Of a stretch of 64,000 nucleotides of DNA, positions 42,213 to 52,892 are shown in pieces. Below the pieces are notes generated by a model. That model saw only the letters and a list, made by a program, of their open reading frames with translations, was not told the origin of the DNA and searched no databases. Both the position numbers and the translations under genes were made by a program. Source of the stretch: Halichondria panicea (taxonomy: Eukaryota > Porifera > Demospongiae > Suberitida > Halichondriidae); assembly GCF_963675165.1 (NCBI RefSeq), contig NC_087382.1, forward strand, positions 1,736,001-1,800,000. The letters run 5' to 3'. How positions within the stretch are numbered: position 1 is the first letter of the stretch; every line of letters starts with the position of its first letter.

Positions 42213-45200
42213 ATGGCCAGTATTTTACAAGCAGCAATTGCAATGCTGGTGATTTCATCAGTATCAGCTCAGATTGTAAATGAAGACAATCCTTACTGCA
42301 AGTCAGTGTTCGATTTCTACTTTGTACTGGACAGGCAAGTTTTAGTATGTATAAATGCTTACTACAATAGAGCTACTGCTTAAAATTGGTAATCATGGCT
42401 ATAATATTGCAATTGCTCGATCCGATATAATTTGCAGTATTGTCCGTATGCATGGTAACTCGTTAGTTAAGTACAGCATCACCTTGTGTAAGCCGATTAC
42501 TTTCTCTATACTGGTATATAGAAAATAATGTAGCTACACTATATATAATTGTTTTCCTTTGACCCACCAGCTCGGGTAGTGTGAAGGACAGCTTCCACAC
42601 TCTCATTGTCCCCTTTGTGGAGAACATCACTAACCATTACACTGAGTGAGGCTATACAGTACTATAATTATACCGTATAGCGGGTAATTTTCGTGGGGTA
42701 AAAAATTCGTTCAACTCGAAAACGGTGGTTTTCGTGAGTAAAATTTCGTTTAGCCTCATTACCTGCACTGCATTCATACGTTACGGTAAGCCACGCCTAC
42801 ATTAAAATTTCATGGAGGTCCGCTTGCCCACGAAAATAACAAATAATTTTTTACCCAACAAAAATTACCCGCTATACGGTAGTCTATACTCCTGTTGCGC
42901 TGCATGGTATAGTATAGCTAACGTGAAGTGTAATAACGATTTGTATATCAGTGCATTACCTCGGGCTTGGGGATAAAAGATGGAGTTCATGACTGTTTTA
43001 ATGCTTTCTTGTGCCGCTAAATATTAAATACTCATCCCCATTATTTTTTATAGCCCAAACTTCAGAGTGGCATTTGTGACATTTGCTGACATTGCAGTCG
43101 TTCATCTTAACCTCACACGTACCGGAGACAGGTATGGATTACATATTTCAGAAGGGTGCATGGCGGTGGTCTGATTATGAATGGTTTCGCGATTTCCTAA
43201 ACAAAGGTAAAGTTTCATGTCTGCTATCAGAAGCCGGTGTTTACCTCAATGACTATAGAATCAACCCTCCACCATTCAGCCAATTTAACCTGGCCAGACA
43301 TGAAGTCTAGAACATGGAAAATGTGGTACTCACCGTTTACCACATTCAGCGTTTAGAAGAGCCACCCGGGACAGTTTGCATAAATAAATATCAGGCTGCA
43401 TGCATGTACAAGCTGTTAAGCTTGCATGGCATTACAGAAATACTATCCAATTACCATTTTCTTATTTGTTATAGTTATTGCATGGTTGACTAATTACATA
43501 GCTACACTCCAGGCTAATCAGGAGTTCATGATTTTATAAACAATGTCATGTTTATTATTCTCTGCATGCAGGGCTGAGATACAAGCTGGAATCAAACGCC
43601 TACAGGATTTCAAGCCAGGAGGTGGCACCAGTCTAGCTCCAGGCATGAGTAAGGTATGCACTGCATGTGTTTGATCTCATGTTTTTAGGATACCAGATTA
43701 CGAATTTACGAGCCAGTGCATGAGGTGAGCTCATTGCCTGAAAAGAGATAAACAACTGAGATGTCTATCATATTAATCTGGTTGTGGGGTGTTTAAGTGC
43801 AGACTCTTGTCTCTGCATTAAGAGTAGCCCCATCCCACGCCACACTTATGGGGGAACATTTGTGTGTACTATATTGTCTTAATTGACCACTTCCCCACTT
43901 AGACTACTCAGCCTGTAGCTATAATTTTCGAGCATTTTTCAAATTAATTGCAACGTCATCCCAAACCTGTAGATAAATGAGCAAATAATGAGGTTCGGAG
44001 GTGATGCTGCCAGCGTGATTCTTATTCTCACTGATGGAGTGATAAGCGACCAAGCTAACGCTTCAGTACAGGTACTTTACAAATCGGGATGTTCCAACTA
44101 ATCTGAAAAACAATTTGTTCTCTTAGGCTGTCATTTCTCGCAGTAGAGGTGGAAGTGTGTTTGTTATTGGAGTGGGAAAAAGTGAAAGACATCAGGTAAG
44201 CAAAAAAAAACTCCCTCAATCAGGAATCGAACTATTACCTGTTAGCCTCATTCCTGGCCCGACTTTTCTCTATTTTCCACTTATATAGCGTTACAATAGA
44301 GAAAAGTTGGGCCAGGAAAAGATGAGCCAAAAAAAGCTCCCCGACCGGGAATCGAACCCGGGTCTTCCGCGTGACAGGCGGAGATACTTACCACTATACT
44401 ATCGAGGAAGTCATGACTGCTCTCAAAAAATTCATGGTCTAATTCTCTGTTGCAGTTGATACAGATAGCAGACACCAAAGAACAAGTCTACATTGGCCGC
44501 AATTTTCAGCATCTCAGCCAAATCATAGACAATGTAAGGCTATATTATAATTACATCCAGCTATATTCATATTGATATGTGCCATGATGTCTTTTTAATT
44601 TTGATGACTCGGATGATTTTTGGTTGATTGCACAGGTTGTCAACGAGACGTGTGTGGAGATACAATCAGTGACACCCTCTCATGTTTGTATTATGTCTAC
44701 AGAGAGTGTTACACTTCATGGAAGAGGCTTCACTAATCAACTGAAGCCTGTAAAAGCCGCGTGCCGGTTCAAGACTGGGCAAGGACTTACTCTAGGTTAG
44801 TAGGGCCCCTTGACCGGTGTACGGTGTGCGTGCCGTATGAAGTAATATGAACTAAGCGTGTCAGTGGCGTAGCCAGGATTTTGGAAAGGGCAGGGCTCAA
44901 ATCAGTTGAGCAGGGCCAGAGTATAATACTAAAAAAAAGGTAATCACTTTTCCTCAGCAGTCAGTATGCGCATTAGATGGCCCTGCCCACATTTCCATTC
45001 AATGACATCATTCTAGTAACTGTACAGTGCAGAATACATTGACAAATCGCGGTGATAAGCTGAGTTGGAGTTGATAAAGCACAAAAGGGGGGGCTCTAGC
45101 CCCTCAGCCCCCCCTCTGCCTACGCCACTGCGTGTGAATTATGGGGACATGTTTTGTTTTGTGTTTGCAGAATATTTGCAACACATGAATAAAAGTGTTA

Positions 45201-47499
45201 AACATTGTGCGTTCCTTGGGTAGACTCACTATATGTGCTCATACATTTAAGTAGTAAAACAAACCACAATGCTTGGTGTGTTGCAAAGATTCTGCAAACT
45301 CCAGTATTAATAGTGGCAGTTTTACATTCACTGTTTACATTAATACACATGCAGTGACACAGCCGGATGGAAATATATCATACAATGTCATCTCATGCCC
45401 CATTCCGCGCTTCAACCACTCGGAGTAAGCTTAATTTATGCTTGTGCATGTACAGTATTTAACACTCAATTCTATCATTGCAGTATTGTAGTACTGCAAA
45501 TAACGACCAATGGAATATCCTTCATCTCTAGCAATGTTACCATGGAAATAACGTCTTGTCAGAATCATGAAGTGAGAATTATAGCATGCTTATATACAGA
45601 GGGAGCGGGACATGCGTCATCAGTCACATGGAATGTATGATTACAATTCCGTACGCTATGATCTTGACCTTTAATCTTTCCTTCGTTGTCAGTAGCCGTA
45701 TAGTGCATGCCCGTGGTAGATCTACTATTGTGTTCTCTATATATAGCTAGCTCACATCACTAATAGTCATAATTATGTGCAACTCAGAGAAAGATAGCTA
45801 TAGAGATTGAGACTAATTGCTCTCCATAATTATGTACATTGAAAACCACTATAGGTTTTATGGTGAATTAAGTAAGTTCGTACTATTGTGATAGCTAAAT
45901 TTGACCGTGAGATCGCTGCTGTTTTGGCTGGCTAGCGCTCCTTGAGAAAATCAGCAATTTTCATGCTACAGATTCCTTAGCTAGTTGTTTGCAGTTAAAC
46001 GTAGATTGTATTACTGACTATAGGCGCACGTGATGCATGCTTGTCCTACCTCCTCTGATTGATGCTTACACTTATGCAAGTCAGTTGACCACCAGGAAAT
46101 GATAATTATGTACTCATGAATATACTTATAACTATCATTTATTGTTTACAGTTGGACACTGGCACTGTGGTTGGTGTGGTTGCTGGACTACTATCAGTAG
46201 GAATCATCGCTGCTCTTGTCTTGCTGTGGTTCTTTTGTCCATTAATCACTTGCGTAAGCCTCTCACACTCAACCATGTGTGCATGTATTACTTGTTGCTC
46301 CTTGACTATACAGACGATTGTGGGTGGACTACCTCCCGAGAGAAAGAAGGTTAGTACATTGTAACAGCTCTCTGAATTACTATTATGATCACGACAATTG
46401 CATGAAGTATAATTATATATATATATATACACGTGCACCATCACCATGATTAAGCTTGTGTAATATTTCATTCTACTTGCAGCCACCTGCACGCCCCCGG
46501 GCACCGAGGGGTGGTCCAGTGAAGAATTGGGAGGTAGTGGATGCATCATATTATGGGGGAAGAGGGGCCGGAGGAATCACCCCCATGACCGTGAGTATAA
46601 CATCCGAATCCTGGTTTGTTAGAATTTAGATTCATTGTGCTTGATCTCAATCTTCATGGAAGGTGATTCTATGGCTCATATAGAGATGTGTTTTGTGTGT
46701 GCAGGTCAGATGGGGTGACAAAGGGGCCACGCTAGAAGGAAGTAAACTGGAGAAGGCCAAGGTATATATATATATACACAATTATAAGCAAGTGTATTAT
46801 AGTACGTAGTTGGTCATCTCCTGCACGAGCTATATATATAGCTCCATAACTATTATTATAGCTATACCAGTTAAATTCAATTGCCACACTGTACATGCAG
46901 GGAGCAACAGTTGTTAAGGTGGAGAAACGAAGAGGACCACCTCCCCCACGACCTCTGCACCCTCCACACTCAAAGCCTCCAGGATGTTGGGGCACTGCAA
47001 AGGTATTTATAGAGTAAAATACATGCAAGTATAATTAAACTGTTGGCAGCCACAGCTATAATATAATGTGCATGTGCACGGTATTTCTGTTATTATAATG
47101 CCATATGCATTGTACTATATACATGTAGTGATGCTGATGTGTACACAAAACCTGGTATACTCTCTTTTACGGCTGCAATGTAAATTTCTTGCAGAAGAGG
47201 CTTACACACTATTACTCTGTGGCGTCATCTTATCGTCCTGTGTTCACACTGCATGGCTCATCAGTAAGTGAATATGCATATAACACTGAACGTACTATAT
47301 TATACTTGTATAATTCTGCCGTATAGAAGAAAAAGATTTTGTGGTCACCCCGAGCTCAAGCCCAGAATAAAATTAAGGTGAGATGTTATCCATGCATGCA
47401 TACAATCTCTATCAATGCTATATACCCCATAATTAGGTAGAGACAGGCCGTGATACGAAGGCTCACCCTGACAGCAAGATAGATCTGGACAACAGCTAG
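42213..47499 (+). CDS. ANTXR: ANTXR-like vWA receptor with one Ig/IPT-like domain
   Basis: 18 exons: 42213-42334, 42571-42645, 43054-43131, 43572-43653, 43973-44071, 44127-44195, 44456-44533, 44636-44795, 45355-45424, 45484-45571, 46152-46253, 46314-46349, 46483-46590, 46705-46761, 46901-47002, 47195-47263, 47327-47377 and 47437-47499; 502 aa, all in phase. Signal peptide MASILQAAIAMLVISSVSAQ; vWA to about 201 with MIDAS DSSGS, GGTSLAPGM and ILTDG; one Ig-like domain 202-307; TM 308-341; and a cytoplasmic part with [26 protein letters not shown] and VRWGDKGATLEGSKLEKAK. Domain order equals that of vertebrate ANTXR1/2 (matrix receptors). An upstream Met at 42174 is possible, but the chosen start gives a clean signal peptide. 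Intron 1 uses a GC donor (cag/gcaagt). It is a tandem paralogue of the preceding gene. Confidence 0.92.
42672..42881. mobile_element. Family-1 MITE variant in ANTXR-like gene 2 intron 2
   Basis: The ends accgtatagcgggtaatttt and (reverse) attacccgctatacggt are inverted copies. The interior differs from the other copies (ggggtaaaaaattcgtt), so it is a subfamily. Confidence 0.85.
44253..44316. repeat. Hairpin next to tRNA, joining a tRNA-like fragment
   Basis: cctggcccgacttttctcta and its complement (tagagaaaagttgggccagg) flank a 16-bp loop. Just outside, 44209-44235 (actccctcaatcaggaatcgaa) resembles the 3' end of the adjacent tRNA gene, so the whole may be an inverted partial duplication. 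Confidence 0.7.
44337..44408 (-). tRNA. tRNA-Asp (GTC)
   Basis: 72 nt without CCA. The acceptor stem pairs TCCTCGA with TCGGGGA (one mismatch). The D-arm region is AGTATAGTGGTAAGTAT, the anticodon loop is CCTGTCACG with GTC, and the T arm is GGGTTCGATTCCC. Invariant T and D bases are in place, so it looks functional. It is antisense to, and inside an intron (44196-44455) of, the second ANTXR-like gene. Confidence 0.93.
44872..45130. mobile_element. Inverted-repeat element with cagtggcgtagcc ends
   Basis: The left end cagtggcgtagccagga and the right end gcctacgccactg are inverted. CGTGT flanks both sides, a possible short target duplication. This terminal type is widespread among animal hAT-like MITEs (general knowledge). 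It lies in an intron of ANTXR-like gene 2. Confidence 0.75.
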
Positions 47500-48179
47500 A
47501 CTACTTATTAATTGCATGTTGTTGTTCTGGCATGAACATACAATGACACTCACTATACACATGCATAATAACACTTATAACTCAGCATCTGTTCATCATG
47601 CATGTATAGACAGCTGATTCCTTATACAGTTGTCTAGCTTATAGTATTGTGATTTAAGTGGATAAAGCTATATTAAAACATTGATGAAATTGTGGTAAAT
47701 TCAGTCAGGCATGTGGTATTCTGTGGATAAACAGAAGCTTTATGAGTGTCATAGTGCTAATTTTATCTACTTCATTGACTTATACACAAGTACCGGCATT
47801 GACTAAACTACTGCACACTGCCGCCATACAATCAAACTATATATGTATCACTTGTATTGTCAGGATAACTCACGTGATCAATGACTTCATATTAATCAGA
47901 GCTAACGAGAGCAGTCTCATGCACCCAAGACACTATTTGTCTATTGGCCATATCATTTGCAATTGGAAGTTTAATGTGGTCGATATACGTAATTTAACAT
48001 TAATTAGGATCTACAATTACAGCACAAATCATAATAGCAGCACAAGTTAATCATAGTTTTTTTGTTTCTGCTTCTGAGTAAAACAATGGAATCAGAATAA
48101 TCGACTCATTCTATACAGAACACTATTACACATCTAATTAATTTTATGTACATCAGTTGAATAAATGACGGTTCAGACT
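47500..48179. other. Convergent intergenic region
   Basis: It separates the 3' ends of ANTXR-like gene 2 (+) and the GGAI-repeat gene (-) and should hold both 3' UTRs. The short fragment actatatatgtatcacttgta near 47836 and gacaatt-type matches resemble the coding sequence of the neighbour around 49125-49165; otherwise nothing is seen. Confidence 0.4.
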
Positions 48180-51100
48180 TCATGATCTATGTATGGGACC
48201 AATTTCTGTGTGTGTAACAACGGTAGGACATTTGACTTGTGGAGGGGGAGGGGCTGGTCTGTAGTCCTCTGTGGTGAGGGGGGCCAGGACGTCCAGGGCA
48301 GGCTCTCTCAGCTGGTCCGGCCTCGTGGCTGGTCTGATGATGGGAGGAGTGATATAGCGATCAGAGTCAGCTTCTTCCATTACTCCATCAGTGTAAGGTG
48401 GGTCCACGAGATTCCTTTGCTCATGGTATTCTGCTTCGAGTAATTTATCGTCATCGTTTTCATCGGCTACCAGCTGATACATTTGTCGGCCATTGTTAGC
48501 TTGTAGGAGTCTCATATCTGCAGCACCAGCTCGTAAGTTCCTTATTGTGTCCTCTATCTTTAGCCATGTATTACTTTTCTTGAGTACGAATTGGTAAAAG
48601 TGGTAGCAGAGTGTTATCACGAAGATGATAAATGATAAAGCCATCGAAGTAATGGATAGTGCTGACTGACTGCTCTTGGTGTCTTTGACATAGAAGGTGC
48701 CAAATGCAATAAGAGCAACGTTGAGTAGATAGAGAGTTTCTAGGGAATCACAGAATTTGTTTTTGTACAAAGGATTGTTCAGTAATTTCCAGCTGATCAG
48801 TCCAACTGATAGAATCCCACATGATAGAATAGGGAGAGAAGTGTCCAAAGCCATGGCAGCTACTAGAATATGAGCAATCAGAGCCAAAAGGAGCAGTCCC
48901 ACCCAATAGCGATGCTTGGGAGTGAATGGAGCATGGTACGCATCCATGAAGCCAATGTACTTCACATTCGTAGTCCATTTCATGAGTTTCCATTTTGAAC
49001 AGCGAGAAAACCATTGTCCAAAGAAGAGCACCACAGTGAACAATACACCACCGGTTAGGATTATGGCGGCAAAAACAAATCGAGGGATGTGATCGGAAGT
49101 GAAATATTGCACATTGCCGTCATACAGCCAAACTATATCACTTGACTTGCTAGGAAAATCCAATTCATTGGTTGAACCATCAGGATAATCCAAGACCCTG
49201 TATTGCAATGCAGCAATGATAAACCGTAAGAGTTTGGAATAAGAGAGTAGGACGAGTGTGCCTAGGGCAGCAACTGGGTTCCTGTTGGAGAGGAGCTTTG
49301 CAAAAAAGTCAAAGTACTTGCTTAAAATGATTATTAAGAACATCAGAAGAAACAGGTAAGTGGGAAAAAGAAGTTGAAGAAGCACTTTCACTTGAGAGGT
49401 CATTCCATCATAAAAGCATGTCTCAATACCCAAGTCAAGATTTACCCACGATATGAAAACTGTCAAAGCGTTACGAAAAGGTATGAAAATCGACTGATTT
49501 ACTGCTAAGATATTGGTGTAGAAGATCAGCCCATGGATAGTACCTGTTGCTACGGTAATGTTGAAAACGAGAATGAATGCAACTAGTACTATGCCTGCCA
49601 GGGAAAACGGGAGTAGCAGGAGAAGGTAAGTGTTTGAGCATAGTTCACATCTTGACGTACCTAACACAAGACTCAGTCCTGGTTCACATTCTCCACACAA
49701 GACACCACTTCGATTGTAGGCACACTGTTCGTCAGGGTTACTTAAACTGATGTTGACTGGTTTTAGTACACAATAGTCAAATGTACAGTTGCTAACAACA
49801 TATCCTGTTCCGTTGGTTGTATTAGTCACTCCTATCCATATGTTGTTATTACTTTCCAGCTTTATGGTCCTATTTTCTTCAGAACAGTTTGTTATCTGAT
49901 ATTCTTGTTGCAGGACTGGATCACAGTCACACTTGCACTCAATTGTGGACGGAATTGGCTTAAGTCCAATAGGGCAATCACACTTTTGAAAAGAGATGTT
50001 TAGAATTTGTCTTGAAATTCCCAAATTGGTGCATGGGCCATCAGCATAGAGCTCCACTTGAGCAGAACTGTTTTGTGAGAATACATTGTACTCTAATTCT
50101 GTGCACTGATTGCCAACTTCTTGTTGTGCTTGTCCTTCTTTGAGACGATCAACTCTACTGCTCTCAGTTATAACAGAACTACGAATTATGGCATTATTCA
50201 TTGGATTTCCAGCTTGGTCTACAGCCATAACACTTATTGTGAACTTTTGTCCTTTTCTAACAGAAATGGTTTGCTTGGTGATGTTACACAACTTCACTCT
50301 GACAGCCTTCGAAGCTATTGATGAAAAGCGCACAGTATTGTTCAAGTACTCAAATCCATTGTCTGATGAAGAGAGTTCGGCTGATACATCCACCGTACAC
50401 CTGTCAAACAGACCTCCGTAAATATCTGCTCCTGACTGGGAAGCTGTGTTGTTAGTCAAAAAAGTGTTGCAATAATTGATTGATGCACTGTTCAAACACT
50501 TAACTTCTTCATTAACAAACAAGAAAGTTCGGACCAAAGTTAACAAATTCTTAATAAAATTGCTATCAAGACCATGAAGATCTAGAGTTTGAATGAAGCA
50601 CTCTGTTTGTGTCAGATCTCGTGCAGTAGTTACATCCTCTCCTCTACACACACCACTCTCAGTACTGTCTGCCACAAATATCCCCCCTCCATATTGAGCC
50701 TTGTTATTGTGGATTTTTAGCTTGACCAACGTTTTACCAAATTCTAGCTCCACGTCTTGTTTCAGAATATATATCTTGGAACTTTGTTGTAGATACACTC
50801 CACCTCCACTTTTTTGGGCTGAGTTTGACTTGATTTGGATGTGAGCGTGAGAAAAAGCCTTAATGTTTGAAGCGACTGCATAAATACCTCCTCCATTTTG
50901 AGCGTTATTTCGATCTATAATACTCACAAACAGTACAGTCTCCATGTCACTACATGTACACAGGACAAAGTTATTATTAAATAAACAACCAGTAGTGACC
51001 TTTGAATCAAATTCAATTTCGCTTGAGTATGCATAAATCCCACCACCATTTTGTGCTGTGTTATGAGAAATCTCTATGGGATAGTGAACAAAGAGTGTGC

Positions 51101-52892
51101 TCTCTCTCAGAAACACACCTCCTCCAAAGGTAGCAGTATTGTTAGAAATGACCACTCCTTCTGCATTGATATAGATTTGACTCTGGACTGCTCTGATGGC
51201 TCCACCCTGCACACCACAATTGTTACTGAGAGTTGTGGGTCCATTGAACTCCACTCGACTGCTTAGAGCAAATACAGGGTTTTCATTATTGCTAACGTTG
51301 TTAACTCCCGTCAATGACAAATTAGAATGCACTACGTAAATGATATTTTTACTCTCGAAATGGTCAAATATGCTTGTATTAGTAATTATTAATGTTGAGA
51401 TAACAACCGCAATCACTCCATCTTGTTGGGTGGCTCTGTTGCGTGTGAGCACAGAGTCGGAAATGATCACAGTGCCATCGGCTATAAATAACATTCCCCC
51501 AAAGTCAGCACTGTTATTTTTAAGCATGCTTTTGGAGACAGATATAATTCCAGTATATGCCAAAATCGCTCCTCCTATACTGTTACTTGTGCTAGTTCCT
51601 CTACTATCAACTACAGCTTCATTGTCCGTTATATTACAGCTCACGATAAATGCATTACTTCTGAAAATTCCAATCGCTCCACCAGAGGTAGCCTTGTTGT
51701 TTGTTAGCTTGCTATCAGATATCAATAACTCTCCATTGAAAACCAAAATCGCTCCACCTGATCTTTCAGCACTGCTGTACGCTAGCTCACTGTCGAAGAT
51801 GGAGACACTCCCACCCTGGCTGTTAATTGCTCCACCGTCAGAGTTAGCACTATTGTTTAGTAGCGCACAGTTGGAAATTAACAAGTGGCTGGTGGCGGTA
51901 GCAATCGCACCACCAGCTTCAGCGCTATTATTTGTAAAATTGCACAAACTAATAATGATATTGTCAGAGTCCAATTCCACTGCTCCACCACGTCCAAGTA
52001 TAGCAGTATTGGAATTGAATCTTGAATTGTGAATAATAACAGCTTGATTTGCTAAAATATGAGCTGCACCACCCCTGTTACTGAAGAAGTCGCTCTTTTC
52101 AATGTACACATTTTCAGATTTCACAACCAATGCTCCATATGCACCAGTATTGGAATGGAACCTTGAATCATTAATAATAGCTTGGTTTGAGTAAATGAAA
52201 ACTGCCATTCCACCATCGTTACTGAAGAAGTTGCTCTTTTCGATGTACACATTTGCTGAAAACACACTCAATACTCCAGTATTGGAATTGAAGCTTGAAT
52301 CATTAATAATAGAACCACCACCGTTACTAAAGCAGCTGTTCTTTTCAGCGATGTACAAATTATCAGCTTCAACAATCAATGCTCTGTCAGCGCCAGTGTT
52401 GTTCACAAAGAGAACTTGTTCAATCGTCACAGTTACCGTACAAGTGATCCAGAGTGTTGTACAAGCTTCCAACTTTAGCAAATTCAAGTCTACCAAATAG
52501 CATTGAGAAATGTATATGTAGCCTAAACTACTTTCATTACTTGTTCCATTGAAATGCAAACTTTCAACACTCAAGTTAAAGATATTGGATATCTGCAAAC
52601 TACCAGTTTTGTTGAAATTGATGGTGGCACTTTGGCCAGCAATAATCACCTCTCTGAAATTACAAATGTGAAGCATTTCACTTAATATATGATCACCAGA
52701 CAGAAAGCTCAAGGTGAGATTGTCTCCACCAGATGACAGGTCTGTTTGAACAAGCTGCTCGAGAGTGAAACAAGTTCGATTTTGATAGTCATGACACAAG
52801 TCAGTTGAATCCACTGGCACAATGTGATAGTGCTCGCTCATGGAAACAGTAGCTAAGGTCAGTAGCAAGAGCAGCACCAGCCAGGTGTGCAT
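48180..52892 (-). CDS. GGAI-repeat beta-helix, multi-TM surface protein
   Basis: A single uninterrupted exon encodes 1570 aa. It starts with a signal peptide (MHTWLVLLLLLTLATVSMS). A long N-terminal part (to about 900) repeats NNSA..GGAI/GGVF-type motifs, the pattern of Pmp-like right-handed beta-helices. A Cys-rich segment (CDCPIGLKPIP, CAYNRSGVLCGECEPG) precedes about nine hydrophobic helices from about 1085 to 1440 and a charged cytoplasmic tail. This combination recurs as single-exon genes in sponges (general knowledge), with no established function; a surface sensor or adhesion role is inference. Lack of introns among intron-rich neighbours suggests retrocopy ancestry or family-specific gene structure. 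A decayed relative lies at 62862-64000. Confidence 0.85.
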   Translation of the reverse strand: MHTWLVLLLLLTLATVSMSEHYHIVPVDSTDLCHDYQNRTCFTLEQLVQTDLSSGGDNLTLSFLSGDHILSEMLHICNFREVIIAGQSATINFNKTGSLQISNIFNLSVESLHFNGTSNESSLGYIYISQCYLVDLNLLKLEACTTLWITCTVTVTIEQVLFVNNTGADRALIVEADNLYIAEKNSCFSNGGGSIINDSSFNSNTGVLSVFSANVYIEKSNFFSNDGGMAVFIYSNQAIINDSRFHSNTGAYGALVVKSENVYIEKSDFFSNRGGAAHILANQAVIIHNSRFNSNTAILGRGGAVELDSDNIIISLCNFTNNSAEAGGAIATATSHLLISNCALLNNSANSDGGAINSQGGSVSIFDSELAYSSAERSGGAILVFNGELLISDSKLTNNKATSGGAIGIFRSNAFIVSCNITDNEAVVDSRGTSTSNSIGGAILAYTGIISVSKSMLKNNSADFGGMLFIADGTVIISDSVLTRNRATQQDGVIAVVISTLIITNTSIFDHFESKNIIYVVHSNLSLTGVNNVSNNENPVFALSSRVEFNGPTTLSNNCGVQGGAIRAVQSQIYINAEGVVISNNTATFGGGVFLRESTLFVHYPIEISHNTAQNGGGIYAYSSEIEFDSKVTTGCLFNNNFVLCTCSDMETVLFVSIIDRNNAQNGGGIYAVASNIKAFSHAHIQIKSNSAQKSGGGVYLQQSSKIYILKQDVELEFGKTLVKLKIHNNKAQYGGGIFVADSTESGVCRGEDVTTARDLTQTECFIQTLDLHGLDSNFIKNLLTLVRTFLFVNEEVKCLNSASINYCNTFLTNNTASQSGADIYGGLFDRCTVDVSAELSSSDNGFEYLNNTVRFSSIASKAVRVKLCNITKQTISVRKGQKFTISVMAVDQAGNPMNNAIIRSSVITESSRVDRLKEGQAQQEVGNQCTELEYNVFSQNSSAQVELYADGPCTNLGISRQILNISFQKCDCPIGLKPIPSTIECKCDCDPVLQQEYQITNCSEENRTIKLESNNNIWIGVTNTTNGTGYVVSNCTFDYCVLKPVNISLSNPDEQCAYNRSGVLCGECEPGLSLVLGTSRCELCSNTYLLLLLPFSLAGIVLVAFILVFNITVATGTIHGLIFYTNILAVNQSIFIPFRNALTVFISWVNLDLGIETCFYDGMTSQVKVLLQLLFPTYLFLLMFLIIILSKYFDFFAKLLSNRNPVAALGTLVLLSYSKLLRFIIAALQYRVLDYPDGSTNELDFPSKSSDIVWLYDGNVQYFTSDHIPRFVFAAIILTGGVLFTVVLFFGQWFSRCSKWKLMKWTTNVKYIGFMDAYHAPFTPKHRYWVGLLLLALIAHILVAAMALDTSLPILSCGILSVGLISWKLLNNPLYKNKFCDSLETLYLLNVALIAFGTFYVKDTKSSQSALSITSMALSFIIFVITLCYHFYQFVLKKSNTWLKIEDTIRNLRAGAADMRLLQANNGRQMYQLVADENDDDKLLEAEYHEQRNLVDPPYTDGVMEEADSDRYITPPIIRPATRPDQLREPALDVLAPLTTEDYRPAPPPPQVKCPTVVTHTEIGPIHRS

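Noticed and set aside
51340..52032. 230-codon plus-strand ORF opposite the GGAI gene
   Set aside because: It is the antisense shadow of a repetitive coding sequence; the Pro/Leu-rich product mirrors the GGAI repeats.
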